DNA of 47,396 nt, taken from Oscillospiraceae bacterium (GTDB taxonomy: Bacteria > Bacillota > Clostridia > Oscillospirales > Oscillospiraceae). Below, piece after piece: positions 10,173 to 18,038 of the stretch. The notes under the pieces were generated by a model. It did not search any database, was not told where the DNA came from, and saw only the letters and a list, made by a program, of their open reading frames with translations. Location: assembly GCA_031260605.1 (NCBI GenBank), contig JAISLF010000035.1, forward strand, positions 1 through 47,396, in the 5' to 3' direction. The position numbers and the translations under genes are program-made. Positions within the stretch are counted from its first letter, which is position 1. The number at the start of each line of letters is the position of its first letter.

Positions 10173-10227
10173 TCTCAAACAATTCCCAAACATCTCTCAA
10201 ACAACTATGAGCGATAATAGGTATATC
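10173..10227 (+). promoter_or_regulatory. Triple direct repeat (11-bp steps) before the 11-residue-repeat protein operon
   Basis: Nonamers at 10173-10181 (TCTCAAACA), 10184-10192 (TCCCAAACA) and 10195-10203 (TCTCAAACA) are spaced exactly 11 bp. Candidate -10 boxes are GATAAT (10213) and TATATC (10222). The arrangement matches the one before the gene at 9522. Confidence 0.72.
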
Positions 10228-10267
10228 AAACGGATGAATCATCATCTGTATTTAAGGAGGAATTATT

Positions 10268-10507
10268 ATGAGCAAATTGACTGAGGCCGAAAAGAAAATT
10301 GAAACAGCAGTCGTTGGTGGCTATAAAGCCGTTGAGAACGGCTTTGTCAAGGGTTACCAAAAAATCGAGGACGGGGTTGTAGCCGGTTACAAGAAAGTGG
10401 AGGACACATTCGTCAAGGCTTTCTTGCCTTCCGATGAAAAACCCGCCGAGAAAAACTCAACTGAAAAAGAAGCAACCGCAGGCGATGACACGCCAATACA
10501 AAATTAA
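10268..10507 (+). CDS. Small protein built of 11-residue repeats (amphipathic helix)
   Basis: A 79-residue protein with a strong AAGGAGG. Residues 16-48 are three consecutive 11-residue repeats of the form V-x-G-Y-x-K-V-E-D-G-F, with a weaker copy at 5-15 and the start of a further one at 49-52. The tail (53-79) is acidic, polar and probably disordered. Eleven-residue periodicity gives an amphipathic helix that lies on membranes or forms a right-handed coiled coil, as in synuclein-like or LEA proteins. Similar short proteins occur in other gut Firmicutes without known function. It is first in an apparent operon with the genes at 10522 and 11094, behind the three-repeat promoter. Confidence 0.75.
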   Translation: MSKLTEAEKKIETAVVGGYKAVENGFVKGYQKIEDGVVAGYKKVEDTFVKAFLPSDEKPAEKNSTEKEATAGDDTPIQN

Positions 10508-10521
10508 AAGGAGTAAAGTTC

Positions 10522-11064
10522 ATGAGTGAAATCACAAAAAACAGCGAAAACTTTGTCGGCTACGAATACAAAGAGGTCACCACCACCCGCGATATGGAGG
10601 GCGTGTATGCCGATGGTTATCCCAATTTCGGTTGGAAATTGGATAACATTTCTCCCTCCGCTATCAGTCTTTCCACTGTCAGCCTCAGATTCAAGCGCGA
10701 CCGCAAAATCCGCAACAAAGCGGAGCTTTCCCGGCTGCAACGCCAGTTTGACAGCGGCATTACGCAAATTGAGAGTCTTGAAAGGTCAAAGTCCACCTCC
10801 GCCTTTGCCGCCGCGCTTACAGTCGGCCTAATCGGAACAGCGTTTATGGCAGGCTCTGTATTCGCCATCGTTCCCACAGAAACGCCCAGTGTCCTTTTGT
10901 GTGCAATTCTGGCTGTCCCCGCATTTATCGGTTGGGCGCTGCCGTATTTCATCTACAAAAAAATGCTGGCAAAGAAAAGCGCAACCGTCGCTCCGCTGAT
11001 TGAAAAGCAGTACGACGACATCTACGAAGTCTCTGAGAAAGCCCACGCGATTTCGGAAAATTAA
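10522..11064 (+). CDS. Two-pass membrane protein of unknown function
   Basis: A 180-residue protein with a soluble N-terminal part (about 1-90, basic towards its end), two membrane segments (about 95-117 and 122-143) and a short C-terminal helix. I do not recognise the family. It begins 14 bases after the repeat protein gene, behind AAGGAG, and is followed 29 bases later by another membrane protein gene. The context suggests an envelope function controlled by the two-component system. Confidence 0.7.
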   Translation: MSEITKNSENFVGYEYKEVTTTRDMEGVYADGYPNFGWKLDNISPSAISLSTVSLRFKRDRKIRNKAELSRLQRQFDSGITQIESLERSKSTSAFAAALTVGLIGTAFMAGSVFAIVPTETPSVLLCAILAVPAFIGWALPYFIYKKMLAKKSATVAPLIEKQYDDIYEVSEKAHAISEN

Positions 11065-11093
11065 GGGTATAAAATAAATGAAAGGGGGTAAAT

Positions 11094-11774
11094 ATGAAGC
11101 GGCAATTTAAGCAGTTGGTTGATTTCGCCTTCGGCAGGGAGCATATGACTGTGCGAACAATCCAAGCCGCAAAGGTGTCGGCAATATTAAACGCAATCCT
11201 TGCGCTCGGCAAAATCGCCCTTGGTGTCTACTCCCTTTCTTTCTTTGTTTGTATCAGCGGATTATACAATATTGGAATCGCATTCGCAAAGCACACCACA
11301 GTCAAAACGCATAATGAGGAAGAACCGTATAAAAGCTATAAACGCATTGGCTTTATTATTCTTGCTGCAAGTGTTATATATATGATTTATTGTGCGAACA
11401 TGGCGGTTCGCGGGAGGGCAAACGTAGCTTATGATTTGATAACGGCACTTACAATCGCGACATTCACTTTTACAGAAATCGGGCTTGCGGCTTATGGCAT
11501 TGGGGCGGCGCGAAAGTCTGAGAACTTGACGATAATAGCCGCAAAGCGCATTAACCTTGTGACCGCGCTCATCTCTCTCGTGCTGACTGAATCCGCGCTG
11601 CTGGGTATGAGCGGGACAGAAAACGCTGCTAAGTACTGCGGCTGGACCGGTCTGATTTTCGGGGCAGCTTCCGCTGCTATCGGATTGCTTATGGTGATTG
11701 CACAGGGCAAGCGAACCCGGAGAGCCAAGCCTAATTGTTGGCATACAGCAAAAGCTGCGGCAGGACAAGGGTGA
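11094..11774 (+). CDS. Polytopic membrane protein with recombinant C-terminus
   Basis: A 226-residue protein with about six membrane segments and little else; I do not recognise the family. An AGGGGG ribosome site precedes the ATG. The last 15 or so residues, after RTRRAKPN, are read out of frame from DNA that in another frame encodes a relaxase remnant (see 11743-11945). The natural C-terminus was therefore probably replaced where this gene was joined to mobile-element DNA. Confidence 0.7.
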   Translation: MKRQFKQLVDFAFGREHMTVRTIQAAKVSAILNAILALGKIALGVYSLSFFVCISGLYNIGIAFAKHTTVKTHNEEEPYKSYKRIGFIILAASVIYMIYCANMAVRGRANVAYDLITALTIATFTFTEIGLAAYGIGAARKSENLTIIAAKRINLVTALISLVLTESALLGMSGTENAAKYCGWTGLIFGAASAAIGLLMVIAQGKRTRRAKPNCWHTAKAAAGQG

Positions 11775-11945
11775 GTTCGGCGAACGCGGTTATGCCGGAA
11801 AGAAACGCCTGCCGTCCGTCAAGCAACTGCGAACGGAGTACGCGCAGGTGCTTGACGAAAAAAAGCCTATGCCGGGTACCGCGCGCTGAAAACGAAAATA
11901 CGGGCGGTGCTGACGGCAAAGGCATATGCGGATAAACGGATTTAT
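11743..11945 (+). pseudogene. Frameshifted C-terminal remnant of a relaxase (mobilisation protein)
   Basis: One frame reads KKRLPSVKQLRTEYAQVLDEKK; after an A-run near 11858-11865 the next frame continues AYAGYRALKTKIRAVLTAKA. Joined, these match the C-terminal coiled segment of relaxases on clostridial conjugative and mobilisable elements (typical form KKLPTVKSLQTEYAALLAEKK followed by YREARREMRELTTAKANV, from memory). A single-base slip in the A-run explains the break. The N-terminal nuclease domain is absent. It marks the right edge of the island. Confidence 0.65.
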
Positions 11946-12007
11946 CTCTTGGCAAGTACGTTTATTATTTCAATTTTGCAATCCACAAAAAATTTTCATT
12001 TTGCCAC

Positions 12008-12036
12008 TTGACAAACGCTTTGCGGCGTGGTATAGT
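12008..12036 (+). promoter_or_regulatory. Consensus sigma-70 promoter of the P-II gene
   Basis: TTGACA at 12008-12013 and TATAGT at 12031-12036 with a 17-base spacer. Transcription would begin near 12043, just before the leader hairpin. Confidence 0.8.
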
Positions 12037-12045
12037 GAAAGCAAC

Positions 12046-12092
12046 AAGGGCAAAGACGCTCACTTTGGGAAGTCTTGGCTCTTTTATTTTTT
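12046..12092 (+). promoter_or_regulatory. ANTAR-type attenuator leader of the P-II gene (candidate)
   Basis: GGGC (12048-12051) and GCTC (12058-12061) close a hexaloop AAAGAC with A at position 1 and G at position 4, the rule for ANTAR-protein target hairpins. The same 5' bases also pair with GTCTTGGCTC (12072-12081), followed by TTTTATTTTTT, giving a terminator that excludes the small hairpin. This is the switch layout of ANTAR antitermination. If transcription starts near 12043, the usual second hairpin upstream is missing, which weakens the case. Transcripts that pass reach the ribosome site GGAGGGG before 12121. Confidence 0.55.
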
Positions 12093-12120
12093 CTGAAATT
12101 TTGCATTTGGAGGGGACACA

Positions 12121-12465
12121 ATGAAACGTCTTGAAATAACCATCCGTCCGGACAGTCTGGAAAAGCTGAAGGTTCTGCTTAACAATTACTCAATCGGCGG
12201 CATAACTGTGACAAGCGTTATGGGCTGCGGAACGCAGCGCGGAGACGTTACCGGCGAGCTGAAGGGACTCAAAATTCCCGGAATGAACCTATTGCCGAAG
12301 GTTTCGGCGGTAGTGGTTGTAAACGATGACTCTGTTGAAGAAATACTGAACATTATCCACGAAACCTGCTCAACCGGAAAGGTCGGGGACGGCAAGGTGT
12401 TTGTAACAGACGTTGTTGATGTTATGCGTATCCGCACCGGAGAACGTGGCAGTAAGGCGCTGTAG
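12121..12465 (+). CDS. P-II family nitrogen regulatory protein
   Basis: A 114-residue P-II protein with the C-terminal signature TGKVGDGKVFV and VDVMRIRTGERG, the B- and C-loop parts that bind ATP/ADP and 2-oxoglutarate. The T-loop region reads GCGTQRGDVTGELKG and has no tyrosine at the usual uridylylation position, so covalent control as in enteric GlnB is unlikely. P-II trimers sense carbon/nitrogen status and gate transporters or enzymes. Here the next gene is a polyamine-importer ATPase, not an ammonium channel, so the partner may be that importer or an enzyme of the cluster. Its own leader looks like an ANTAR-controlled attenuator. Confidence 0.88.
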   Translation: MKRLEITIRPDSLEKLKVLLNNYSIGGITVTSVMGCGTQRGDVTGELKGLKIPGMNLLPKVSAVVVVNDDSVEEILNIIHETCSTGKVGDGKVFVTDVVDVMRIRTGERGSKAL

Positions 12466-12531
12466 CGGCAAGCATTTTTGTGTCTGCCGATGCGCCGGGA
12501 GACTCAAATACGGAACAACTAAATAATACAG

Positions 12532-12618
12532 ACCGCGTAAATGCGGTAATATAAAGACGAACAATGATGTTCAGCCGGCAGGGGAGACGTGCCGAGAAAT
12601 ATCATTGTTCGTTTTTTT
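12532..12618 (+). promoter_or_regulatory. ANTAR-type attenuator leader of the polyamine operon (candidate)
   Basis: Hairpin 1: ACCGC (12532-12536), hexaloop GTAAAT, GCGGT (12543-12547). Hairpin 2: GAAC (12559-12562), hexaloop AATGAT with A1 and G4, GTTC (12569-12572). Hairpin 2 overlaps an 11-bp perfect terminator arm: CGAACAATGAT (12558-12568) pairs with ATCATTGTTCG (12601-12611), followed by seven T. An inner stem CGGCA/TGCCG (12576-12594) sits in the terminator loop. Only hairpin 2 obeys the A1/G4 rule. No clear promoter precedes it, so it probably controls read-through from the P-II gene. Confidence 0.6.
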
Positions 12619-12637
12619 GATTTGGGGGAACCTGATA

Positions 12638-13771
12638 ATGGCAAAGGCGATAGTTGAAATAAAAAACGTGAATAAGTTCTACGGGGACAATCACGTTGTT
12701 AAAGACCTGAATATGGAGATTGCCGAGGGGGAATTTCTTTCGATTCTCGGTCCGTCCGGCTGCGGCAAAACCACAACACTGCGTATGATTGCGGGCTTTG
12801 AGCAGCAAACACAAGGTGTTATTACAGTGGAGGGCGAGCGCGTTGAGAACAAAGAGCCGTTTGAGCGCAATGTCAACACCGTGTTTCAGTCCTACGCGCT
12901 GTTTCCGCATATGAACGTTACAGATAACGTGGCATACGGGCTGAAAATGAAAAAAGTAAAAAAGCCGGAGATTTCCGAGCGTGTGGAAAACGCGCTGAGT
13001 ATGGTACAGCTTGAGGGCTTCGGCAAACGGTTTCCGGCGCAGTTATCCGGCGGGCAGAGGCAGCGCGTTGCAATTGCGCGGGCAATTATCAACAATCCGA
13101 GAGTGCTGCTGCTGGATGAGCCTCTCGGCGCGCTTGATATGAAGCTGCGCAAGCAAATGCAGATTGAGCTGAAGAACCTGCAAAAAAGGCTTGGCATTAC
13201 CTTTGTCTATGTGACGCATGACCAGGAGGAAGCGCTGACAATGTCAGACAGAATCGCGGTTATGAACGACGGAGTGTTAGAGCAAATCGGCGTGCCGGCG
13301 GACATTTACGAAAAACCGGCAACCAAATTTGTCGCCGACTTCATCGGCGAAACGAATATCTTTGAGGCAATTGAAGTTTCCGCCGATGCAGCAGGGCAGG
13401 TTGCGCTGAAATCGGAAATCGGTGAAATCACTGGCACGGATTCAGAATTTTCAGAAGGTGAGATCGTGTATTTGTCGGTTCGCCCGGAGAAAACGCTGCT
13501 GAGCGCCGCGCCTGTTTCGGGATACGCATTGCGGGGAACTGTCCGCGAGAATATTTATATCGGCACGGTAACGAAAACCACGGTAATCCTGCAAAACGGT
13601 CAGGAGATACGCGTGGCGAATGCGGCGGGCTCTTCTGTTCCTGAGGCGGGAAGCGCACTTTATGTCTACTGGAATCCGAGCGACGCCGTGATTATACACT
13701 CAAAATCAGGCAAGATTATTGATGCGTTTGAAAATGTTGACCTGAGCGAGTATGTCGAGGGGAGCGCGTGA
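12638..13771 (+). CDS. potA: Spermidine/putrescine ABC importer ATPase
   Basis: A 377-residue importer ATPase: Walker [11 protein letters not shown]-loop near VFQSYALFP, signature [14 protein letters not shown], Walker [14 protein letters not shown]-loop VYVTHD. The C-terminal part (about 240-377) is the TOBE regulatory domain usual in PotA. I chose ATG 12638, eight bases after GGGGG; an upstream in-frame TTG lies inside the terminator arm. It would drive import through PotB and PotC with the lipoproteins encoded at 15485 and 24011. Confidence 0.9.
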   Translation: MAKAIVEIKNVNKFYGDNHVVKDLNMEIAEGEFLSILGPSGCGKTTTLRMIAGFEQQTQGVITVEGERVENKEPFERNVNTVFQSYALFPHMNVTDNVAYGLKMKKVKKPEISERVENALSMVQLEGFGKRFPAQLSGGQRQRVAIARAIINNPRVLLLDEPLGALDMKLRKQMQIELKNLQKRLGITFVYVTHDQEEALTMSDRIAVMNDGVLEQIGVPADIYEKPATKFVADFIGETNIFEAIEVSADAAGQVALKSEIGEITGTDSEFSEGEIVYLSVRPEKTLLSAAPVSGYALRGTVRENIYIGTVTKTTVILQNGQEIRVANAAGSSVPEAGSALYVYWNPSDAVIIHSKSGKIIDAFENVDLSEYVEGSA

Positions 13772-13772
13772 T

Positions 13773-14645
13773 ATGAAGCAGGGGTCTATGTTTCGGAAAA
13801 AAACCGTGCCGCTGCTTACGATGATTTCGCCCGTTACGGCGTGGCTGATTCTGCTTATTGCGCTGCCGCTGCTTTATATGCTGGTAATCAGCTTTTGCGG
13901 CACCGACGATTCGCACAACATCGTGTTTCGGTTTACACTCAAAAATTACGCAAAGCTGTTTGACCCGACAATTCTCAGTATCTATTCAAACTCGCTGATA
14001 ATCGCGCTTTTAACAACAGTGATTTGCATATTGGTTGCATACCCGTTTGCGTACATAATGGCGTCAACAACTCCGTTCCGCAAGACACTGATGATGATAT
14101 TTCTAATGCTTCCGTTTTGGACAAACTCGGTTATAAGGCTGTATTCCTGGAGAACGCTGCTGGGCGTTAACGGATACATAAACATTTTGCTGATGAAAAT
14201 CGGGCTGATAGAAGCGCCGATTGAAATGCTGTTTACCAGGGGCGCGGTGGTTCTCGGAATGGTGTATACACTGCTGCCGTTTATGGTTTTGCCGCTTTTG
14301 ACCGTAATCGACAAGCTCGACGGAGGGCTGATAGAAGCCTCGGGAGACCTCGGCGCAAAGCCGGCGCAAACATTTTTGCATGTAACGCTTCCGCTTACCG
14401 CACCCGGCATATTCGCGGGCTCGATAATGGTGTTTATCCCGTGTTTGGGATACTTCTTTGTTTCAAACCTTATGGGCGGAGGTACAAGTCAGCTTATCGG
14501 TAACGTCATCTCACGCCAGTTCAAAGAAGCCTTTAACTGGCCGTACGGTGCGGCACTTGCGATTATGCTTATTCTTATAACGCTGCTGATTGTGAAAATC
14601 TACACGAAAACCGGCGGCAGTATTGACGATTTGGGGGTGATGTAA
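13773..14645 (+). CDS. potB: Polyamine ABC importer permease 1
   Basis: A 290-residue protein with six membrane segments and the permease coupling motif (ASGDLGAKPAQTFLHVTLPL, compare EAAxDLGAxxxxxFxxVxLPL) near residue 190. The ATG follows the potA stop by one base and has GAGGGG upstream inside potA; an earlier in-frame ATG at 13752 is less well placed. It pairs with PotC to form the channel. Confidence 0.88.
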   Translation: MKQGSMFRKKTVPLLTMISPVTAWLILLIALPLLYMLVISFCGTDDSHNIVFRFTLKNYAKLFDPTILSIYSNSLIIALLTTVICILVAYPFAYIMASTTPFRKTLMMIFLMLPFWTNSVIRLYSWRTLLGVNGYINILLMKIGLIEAPIEMLFTRGAVVLGMVYTLLPFMVLPLLTVIDKLDGGLIEASGDLGAKPAQTFLHVTLPLTAPGIFAGSIMVFIPCLGYFFVSNLMGGGTSQLIGNVISRQFKEAFNWPYGAALAIMLILITLLIVKIYTKTGGSIDDLGVM

Positions 14646-15455
14646 ATGCGCAGAAGACGTAAAAACGCGATAAAAAAGCACACCTCCAGAGTGTTTTCCG
14701 CACTTGTGTATCTGTTTTTATACGCGCCGATTGCGGTTGTGATTTTGTTTTCGTTCAACACCTCAAAGCGAAACGTCCTATTTGAGGGCTTTACGCTTGA
14801 CTGGTATGCCAAAATGGCAGGCAATACGGCATTGCTGGAATCCTTCAAAAACACGCTTTTAGTTGCGGGAATATCAACGGCGATTGCAACAGTAATCGGC
14901 ACGATAACGGCGATTGCAATGTTCCGCTATAAGTTCCGCGGGAAATCAATAATAGACCTGCTGCTGTACATTCCCGTTGTAATCCCTGAAATTGTGCTGG
15001 GCATCGCGCTGCTTTCCGTTTTTTCGCTGGTGAATGTTCCGCTGGGACTCGGAAGTATGATTGTTGCGCACGTTACCTTTCAGATTCCGTTTATTGTGTT
15101 CACCGTGCGGGCGCGGCTTTCGGGGTTTGACCGCTCGATTGAAGACGCCGCAATGGATCTCGGCGCAAACCGCATTAAGGTGCTGACCGGAATAACAATC
15201 CCGATAATTGCGCCGGGGATTGTGTCGGGGGCAGTGCTTGCGTTTACACTGTCGATTGACGATATAATCATAAGCTTTTTCACAACAGGCGCAAAGAGCA
15301 CGACCTTTCCGCTGAAAATTATGGAGCTTGTGCGAAGCGGAGTTTCCCCGGACGTGTACGCGCTTTCAACGATAATCATTCTTGCCACATTTGTAATTGT
15401 GCTTATCAGTCAGATTACGGTTTACAGGGCTAATAAAAAGTCCGTAAAATTATAG
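14646..15455 (+). CDS. potC: Polyamine ABC importer permease 2
   Basis: A 269-residue six-pass permease. Near residue 170 the coupling loop reads DAAMDLGANRIKVLTGITIP, and the segment FTLSIDDIIISFFTTG after it is characteristic of PotC. The ATG directly follows the potB stop, with GGGGGTGATGTAA upstream. It is the partner of PotB. Confidence 0.9.
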   Translation: MRRRRKNAIKKHTSRVFSALVYLFLYAPIAVVILFSFNTSKRNVLFEGFTLDWYAKMAGNTALLESFKNTLLVAGISTAIATVIGTITAIAMFRYKFRGKSIIDLLLYIPVVIPEIVLGIALLSVFSLVNVPLGLGSMIVAHVTFQIPFIVFTVRARLSGFDRSIEDAAMDLGANRIKVLTGITIPIIAPGIVSGAVLAFTLSIDDIIISFFTTGAKSTTFPLKIMELVRSGVSPDVYALSTIIILATFVIVLISQITVYRANKKSVKL

Positions 15456-15484
15456 AAAATCAAAACTAAAGGAGCTGTAAAAAA

Positions 15485-16546
15485 ATGAAAAAAATTATCG
15501 CATTCTTGCTTGCTGTCAGTCTTTGTCTTGTCTTTGCCTCCTGCTCGAAAAAATCGTCAGACGACGGCAATGCGCCGAAAAATGCCGGTGAGCTGAACGT
15601 ATTTGTTTGGACAGAGTATATGCCGCAAAGTGTGTTTGACGCGTTTACCGAGGAAACAGGAATTAAAGTAAACGTATCCACCTACTCTTCAAACGAGGAT
15701 ATGCTTGCAAAGGTTAAGGGCAGCAACGAGGGCATTTACGACATTGTTGTTCCCAGCGACTATATGGTTAAGATGATGGTGCAGGAGGGTCTGCTGGCGG
15801 AGATTGACCTTTCCGCGATACCGAACCTCAAGAACATCGGAGAGTCGTACCTCAATCAGGGCTTTGACCCCGGAAACAAATACTCCGTGCCGTATATGGG
15901 CGGGCTTGCGGGACTTGTTGTCAGCAAAGCTAAAGCAGGCGCGGACATAACCTCCTATGAGCAGATTTTTGACGCTAAATACAGCAGCTCAATCGTTGCT
16001 CTTGATGATTTCCGCGCAGTTATCGGTATGACGGCAAAGTCACTGGGCTATTCGCTTAACACAACGGACGACACAGAGCTTGCCGCCGTTGAAGCGAAGC
16101 TCGCTGAGCTGAAGGGAAACATTAAGCTGCTCGACTCCGATTCGCCGAAATCTGCAATGCTTTCGGGAGAAACGGCAATCGGATTTATGTGGAACGCCGA
16201 AATTGCAATCTGCCTTCAGGAATCAGATGACTTTTACGCTGTGTTCCCGCAGGAGGGCTGCTATTTGTTCCTGGACAGCCTTGCAATCCTCAAGGGCGCG
16301 AAAAACGTTGACGCCGCAACACAGTTTCTGAACTTTATCCTGCGCCCCGAAATATCAAAGCTTGTTTCCGATGAATTTCCCTATCTAAACCCGAATACAG
16401 CCGCCGTTGCGCTTTTGCCGGACAGCTACAAGAACAACCCTGCCTCAAACATTGACCCTGCCGTTATTGCAAACGGCGAGTATGTGCTTGATATTGGAGC
16501 GGAGGTTGAAAAATACGATGGTCTTTGGACAAAGTTTGTAAAGTAG
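15485..16546 (+). CDS. potD: Polyamine-binding lipoprotein (PotD-like), copy 1
   Basis: A 353-residue substrate-binding protein. The signal peptide ends in a lipobox (LVFASC, Cys19 or 20), so the protein is anchored outside the membrane. The mature start has the PotD/PotF pattern LNVFVWTEYMPQSV, followed by YDIVVPSDYMV and the C-terminal region of the family. AAAGGAGCTG precedes the ATG. It delivers putrescine, spermidine or possibly agmatine to PotBC; the ligand is not readable. A second copy is encoded at 24011. Confidence 0.88.
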   Translation: MKKIIAFLLAVSLCLVFASCSKKSSDDGNAPKNAGELNVFVWTEYMPQSVFDAFTEETGIKVNVSTYSSNEDMLAKVKGSNEGIYDIVVPSDYMVKMMVQEGLLAEIDLSAIPNLKNIGESYLNQGFDPGNKYSVPYMGGLAGLVVSKAKAGADITSYEQIFDAKYSSSIVALDDFRAVIGMTAKSLGYSLNTTDDTELAAVEAKLAELKGNIKLLDSDSPKSAMLSGETAIGFMWNAEIAICLQESDDFYAVFPQEGCYLFLDSLAILKGAKNVDAATQFLNFILRPEISKLVSDEFPYLNPNTAAVALLPDSYKNNPASNIDPAVIANGEYVLDIGAEVEKYDGLWTKFVK

Positions 16547-16557
16547 GGGACGGAGAA

Positions 16558-18021
16558 ATGACTGAAAAGTTAATGTATATCGGCGGCGAGTGGGTCAAAG
16601 GAGCAGGCACCCGCGAGGTTTTTAACCCTGCCGACGGCACGAAAATCGGCATTGTAACCGATGGAACCGCCGAGGACGTAAAAAAAGCAGTTGCCGCCGC
16701 CCGCGCCGCGTTTCCCGCGTGGGCAGGTACCTCTGTAACAGCGCGCGCCGCGCTTCTGCTGAAAATCGCAGACAGAATAGAAGAGCTTGCAGAGGAGTTT
16801 GCCGCGATTGACACGGCGGATAACGGAAAGCCGCTGCGCGATTCGCTGGGCGACGCAACAGATTCCGCCGCGTGCTTCAGATACTATGCCGGACTTATCG
16901 ACAAGCCCTCAGGGCAGACCTATTTAACGCCGGACCCGGAGAACTTCGCAATGACGGTTCGTGAGCCTATCGGCGTTGTCGGTCAAATCGCGCCGTGGAA
17001 CTATCCGCTGATGATGGCGGCGTGGAAAATCGCGCCGTGCATTGCCGCCGGAAACACAACGGTTTTTAAGCCCTCGACACTTACGGCGCTGTCGTCTGTC
17101 AGGCTGTTTGAGCTGTTTGACGAGGTTGGGCTGCCTGCAGGTGTTGCGAATTTGGTGCTCGGCTCCGGTGCGACAGTCGGGCAGGAAATTGCGGAAAATC
17201 CCGGCGTTGACAAGGTAGTGTTCACCGGAGGAACCGACACGGGGCGGCAAATTATGAAGACGGCAGCCGAGACGATAAAGGGAGTCGGGCTGGAGCTTGG
17301 CGGCAAGTCTCCGTGCGTTATATTCGATGATGTTGATACAGACATCGGCGTTGACTGGGCGCTTTTTGCGATTTTCTGCAATCAGGGAGAGGTTTGCTCG
17401 GCAGGCAGCCGCCTGATTTTGCAGGACACGATTTATGACGAGTTTCTCGAAAAGCTTGCGGCGCGGGCGGAGAAAATAAAGGTTGCGCGCGGAGATGAGC
17501 CGGGCAGCGAAATGGGTCCGCTTGTAAGCGAGGAGCATATGAACAGCGTTCTTGCCCACATCGAAACCGCCAAAAGCCAGGGTGCGCGCCTTATTACCGG
17601 CGGATACCGCCTGACGGACGGAGAGCTCGCCAAAGGATGGTTTGTTGCGCCGACAATTTTTGCGGACTGCACGCCGGATATGGCGATTGTGCAAAAAGAG
17701 GTGTTCGGTCCCGTGCTTGCGGTGCAGAAGTTTCACACTGAGGACGAGGCAATTGAGCTTGCAAACGGCACAGACTTCGGTCTTGCGGCTGGAGTATTCT
17801 CAAACGACATTGCGCGCGCCATGCGTGTGGTTCGTGCCTTCAGGGCGGGAATTACATGGGTGAACTCGTACCACCCGACCTTTACGCAGGCGCCCTGGGG
17901 CGGATACAAGCAAAGCGGAATCGGGCGTGAGCTGGGCACCTACGGGCTTGAGGAATACACAGAGGTTAAGCAGATAAATATAAATCTTGCCCCCGGCAGG
18001 GTTGACTGGTTTGAAAATTAA
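16558..18021 (+). CDS. Aldehyde dehydrogenase, probable 4-aminobutyraldehyde dehydrogenase
   Basis: A 487-residue NAD(P)-dependent aldehyde dehydrogenase. The cofactor strand VFTGGTDTGRQI, the general-base motif ELGGKSP and the catalytic cysteine in NQGEVCSAGSRL are all present, followed by KEVFGPVLAV. The general look is that of betaine or aminobutyraldehyde dehydrogenases (PatD/YdcW type). I chose the ATG at 16558 behind GGGGACGGAG. Between a putrescine importer and a putrescine aminotransferase, oxidation of 4-aminobutyraldehyde to GABA is the likely reaction. This substrate is inferred from context. Confidence 0.85.
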   Translation: MTEKLMYIGGEWVKGAGTREVFNPADGTKIGIVTDGTAEDVKKAVAAARAAFPAWAGTSVTARAALLLKIADRIEELAEEFAAIDTADNGKPLRDSLGDATDSAACFRYYAGLIDKPSGQTYLTPDPENFAMTVREPIGVVGQIAPWNYPLMMAAWKIAPCIAAGNTTVFKPSTLTALSSVRLFELFDEVGLPAGVANLVLGSGATVGQEIAENPGVDKVVFTGGTDTGRQIMKTAAETIKGVGLELGGKSPCVIFDDVDTDIGVDWALFAIFCNQGEVCSAGSRLILQDTIYDEFLEKLAARAEKIKVARGDEPGSEMGPLVSEEHMNSVLAHIETAKSQGARLITGGYRLTDGELAKGWFVAPTIFADCTPDMAIVQKEVFGPVLAVQKFHTEDEAIELANGTDFGLAAGVFSNDIARAMRVVRAFRAGITWVNSYHPTFTQAPWGGYKQSGIGRELGTYGLEEYTEVKQININLAPGRVDWFEN

Positions 18022-18038
18022 TTAATATCAAAAGGATT

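Noticed and set aside
12532..12618. Glutamine riboswitch upstream of potA
   Set aside because: GTTCA is present but the conserved GACGGAAGTAGG-type segment of the glnA motif is not; the hexaloop and terminator explain the region better.
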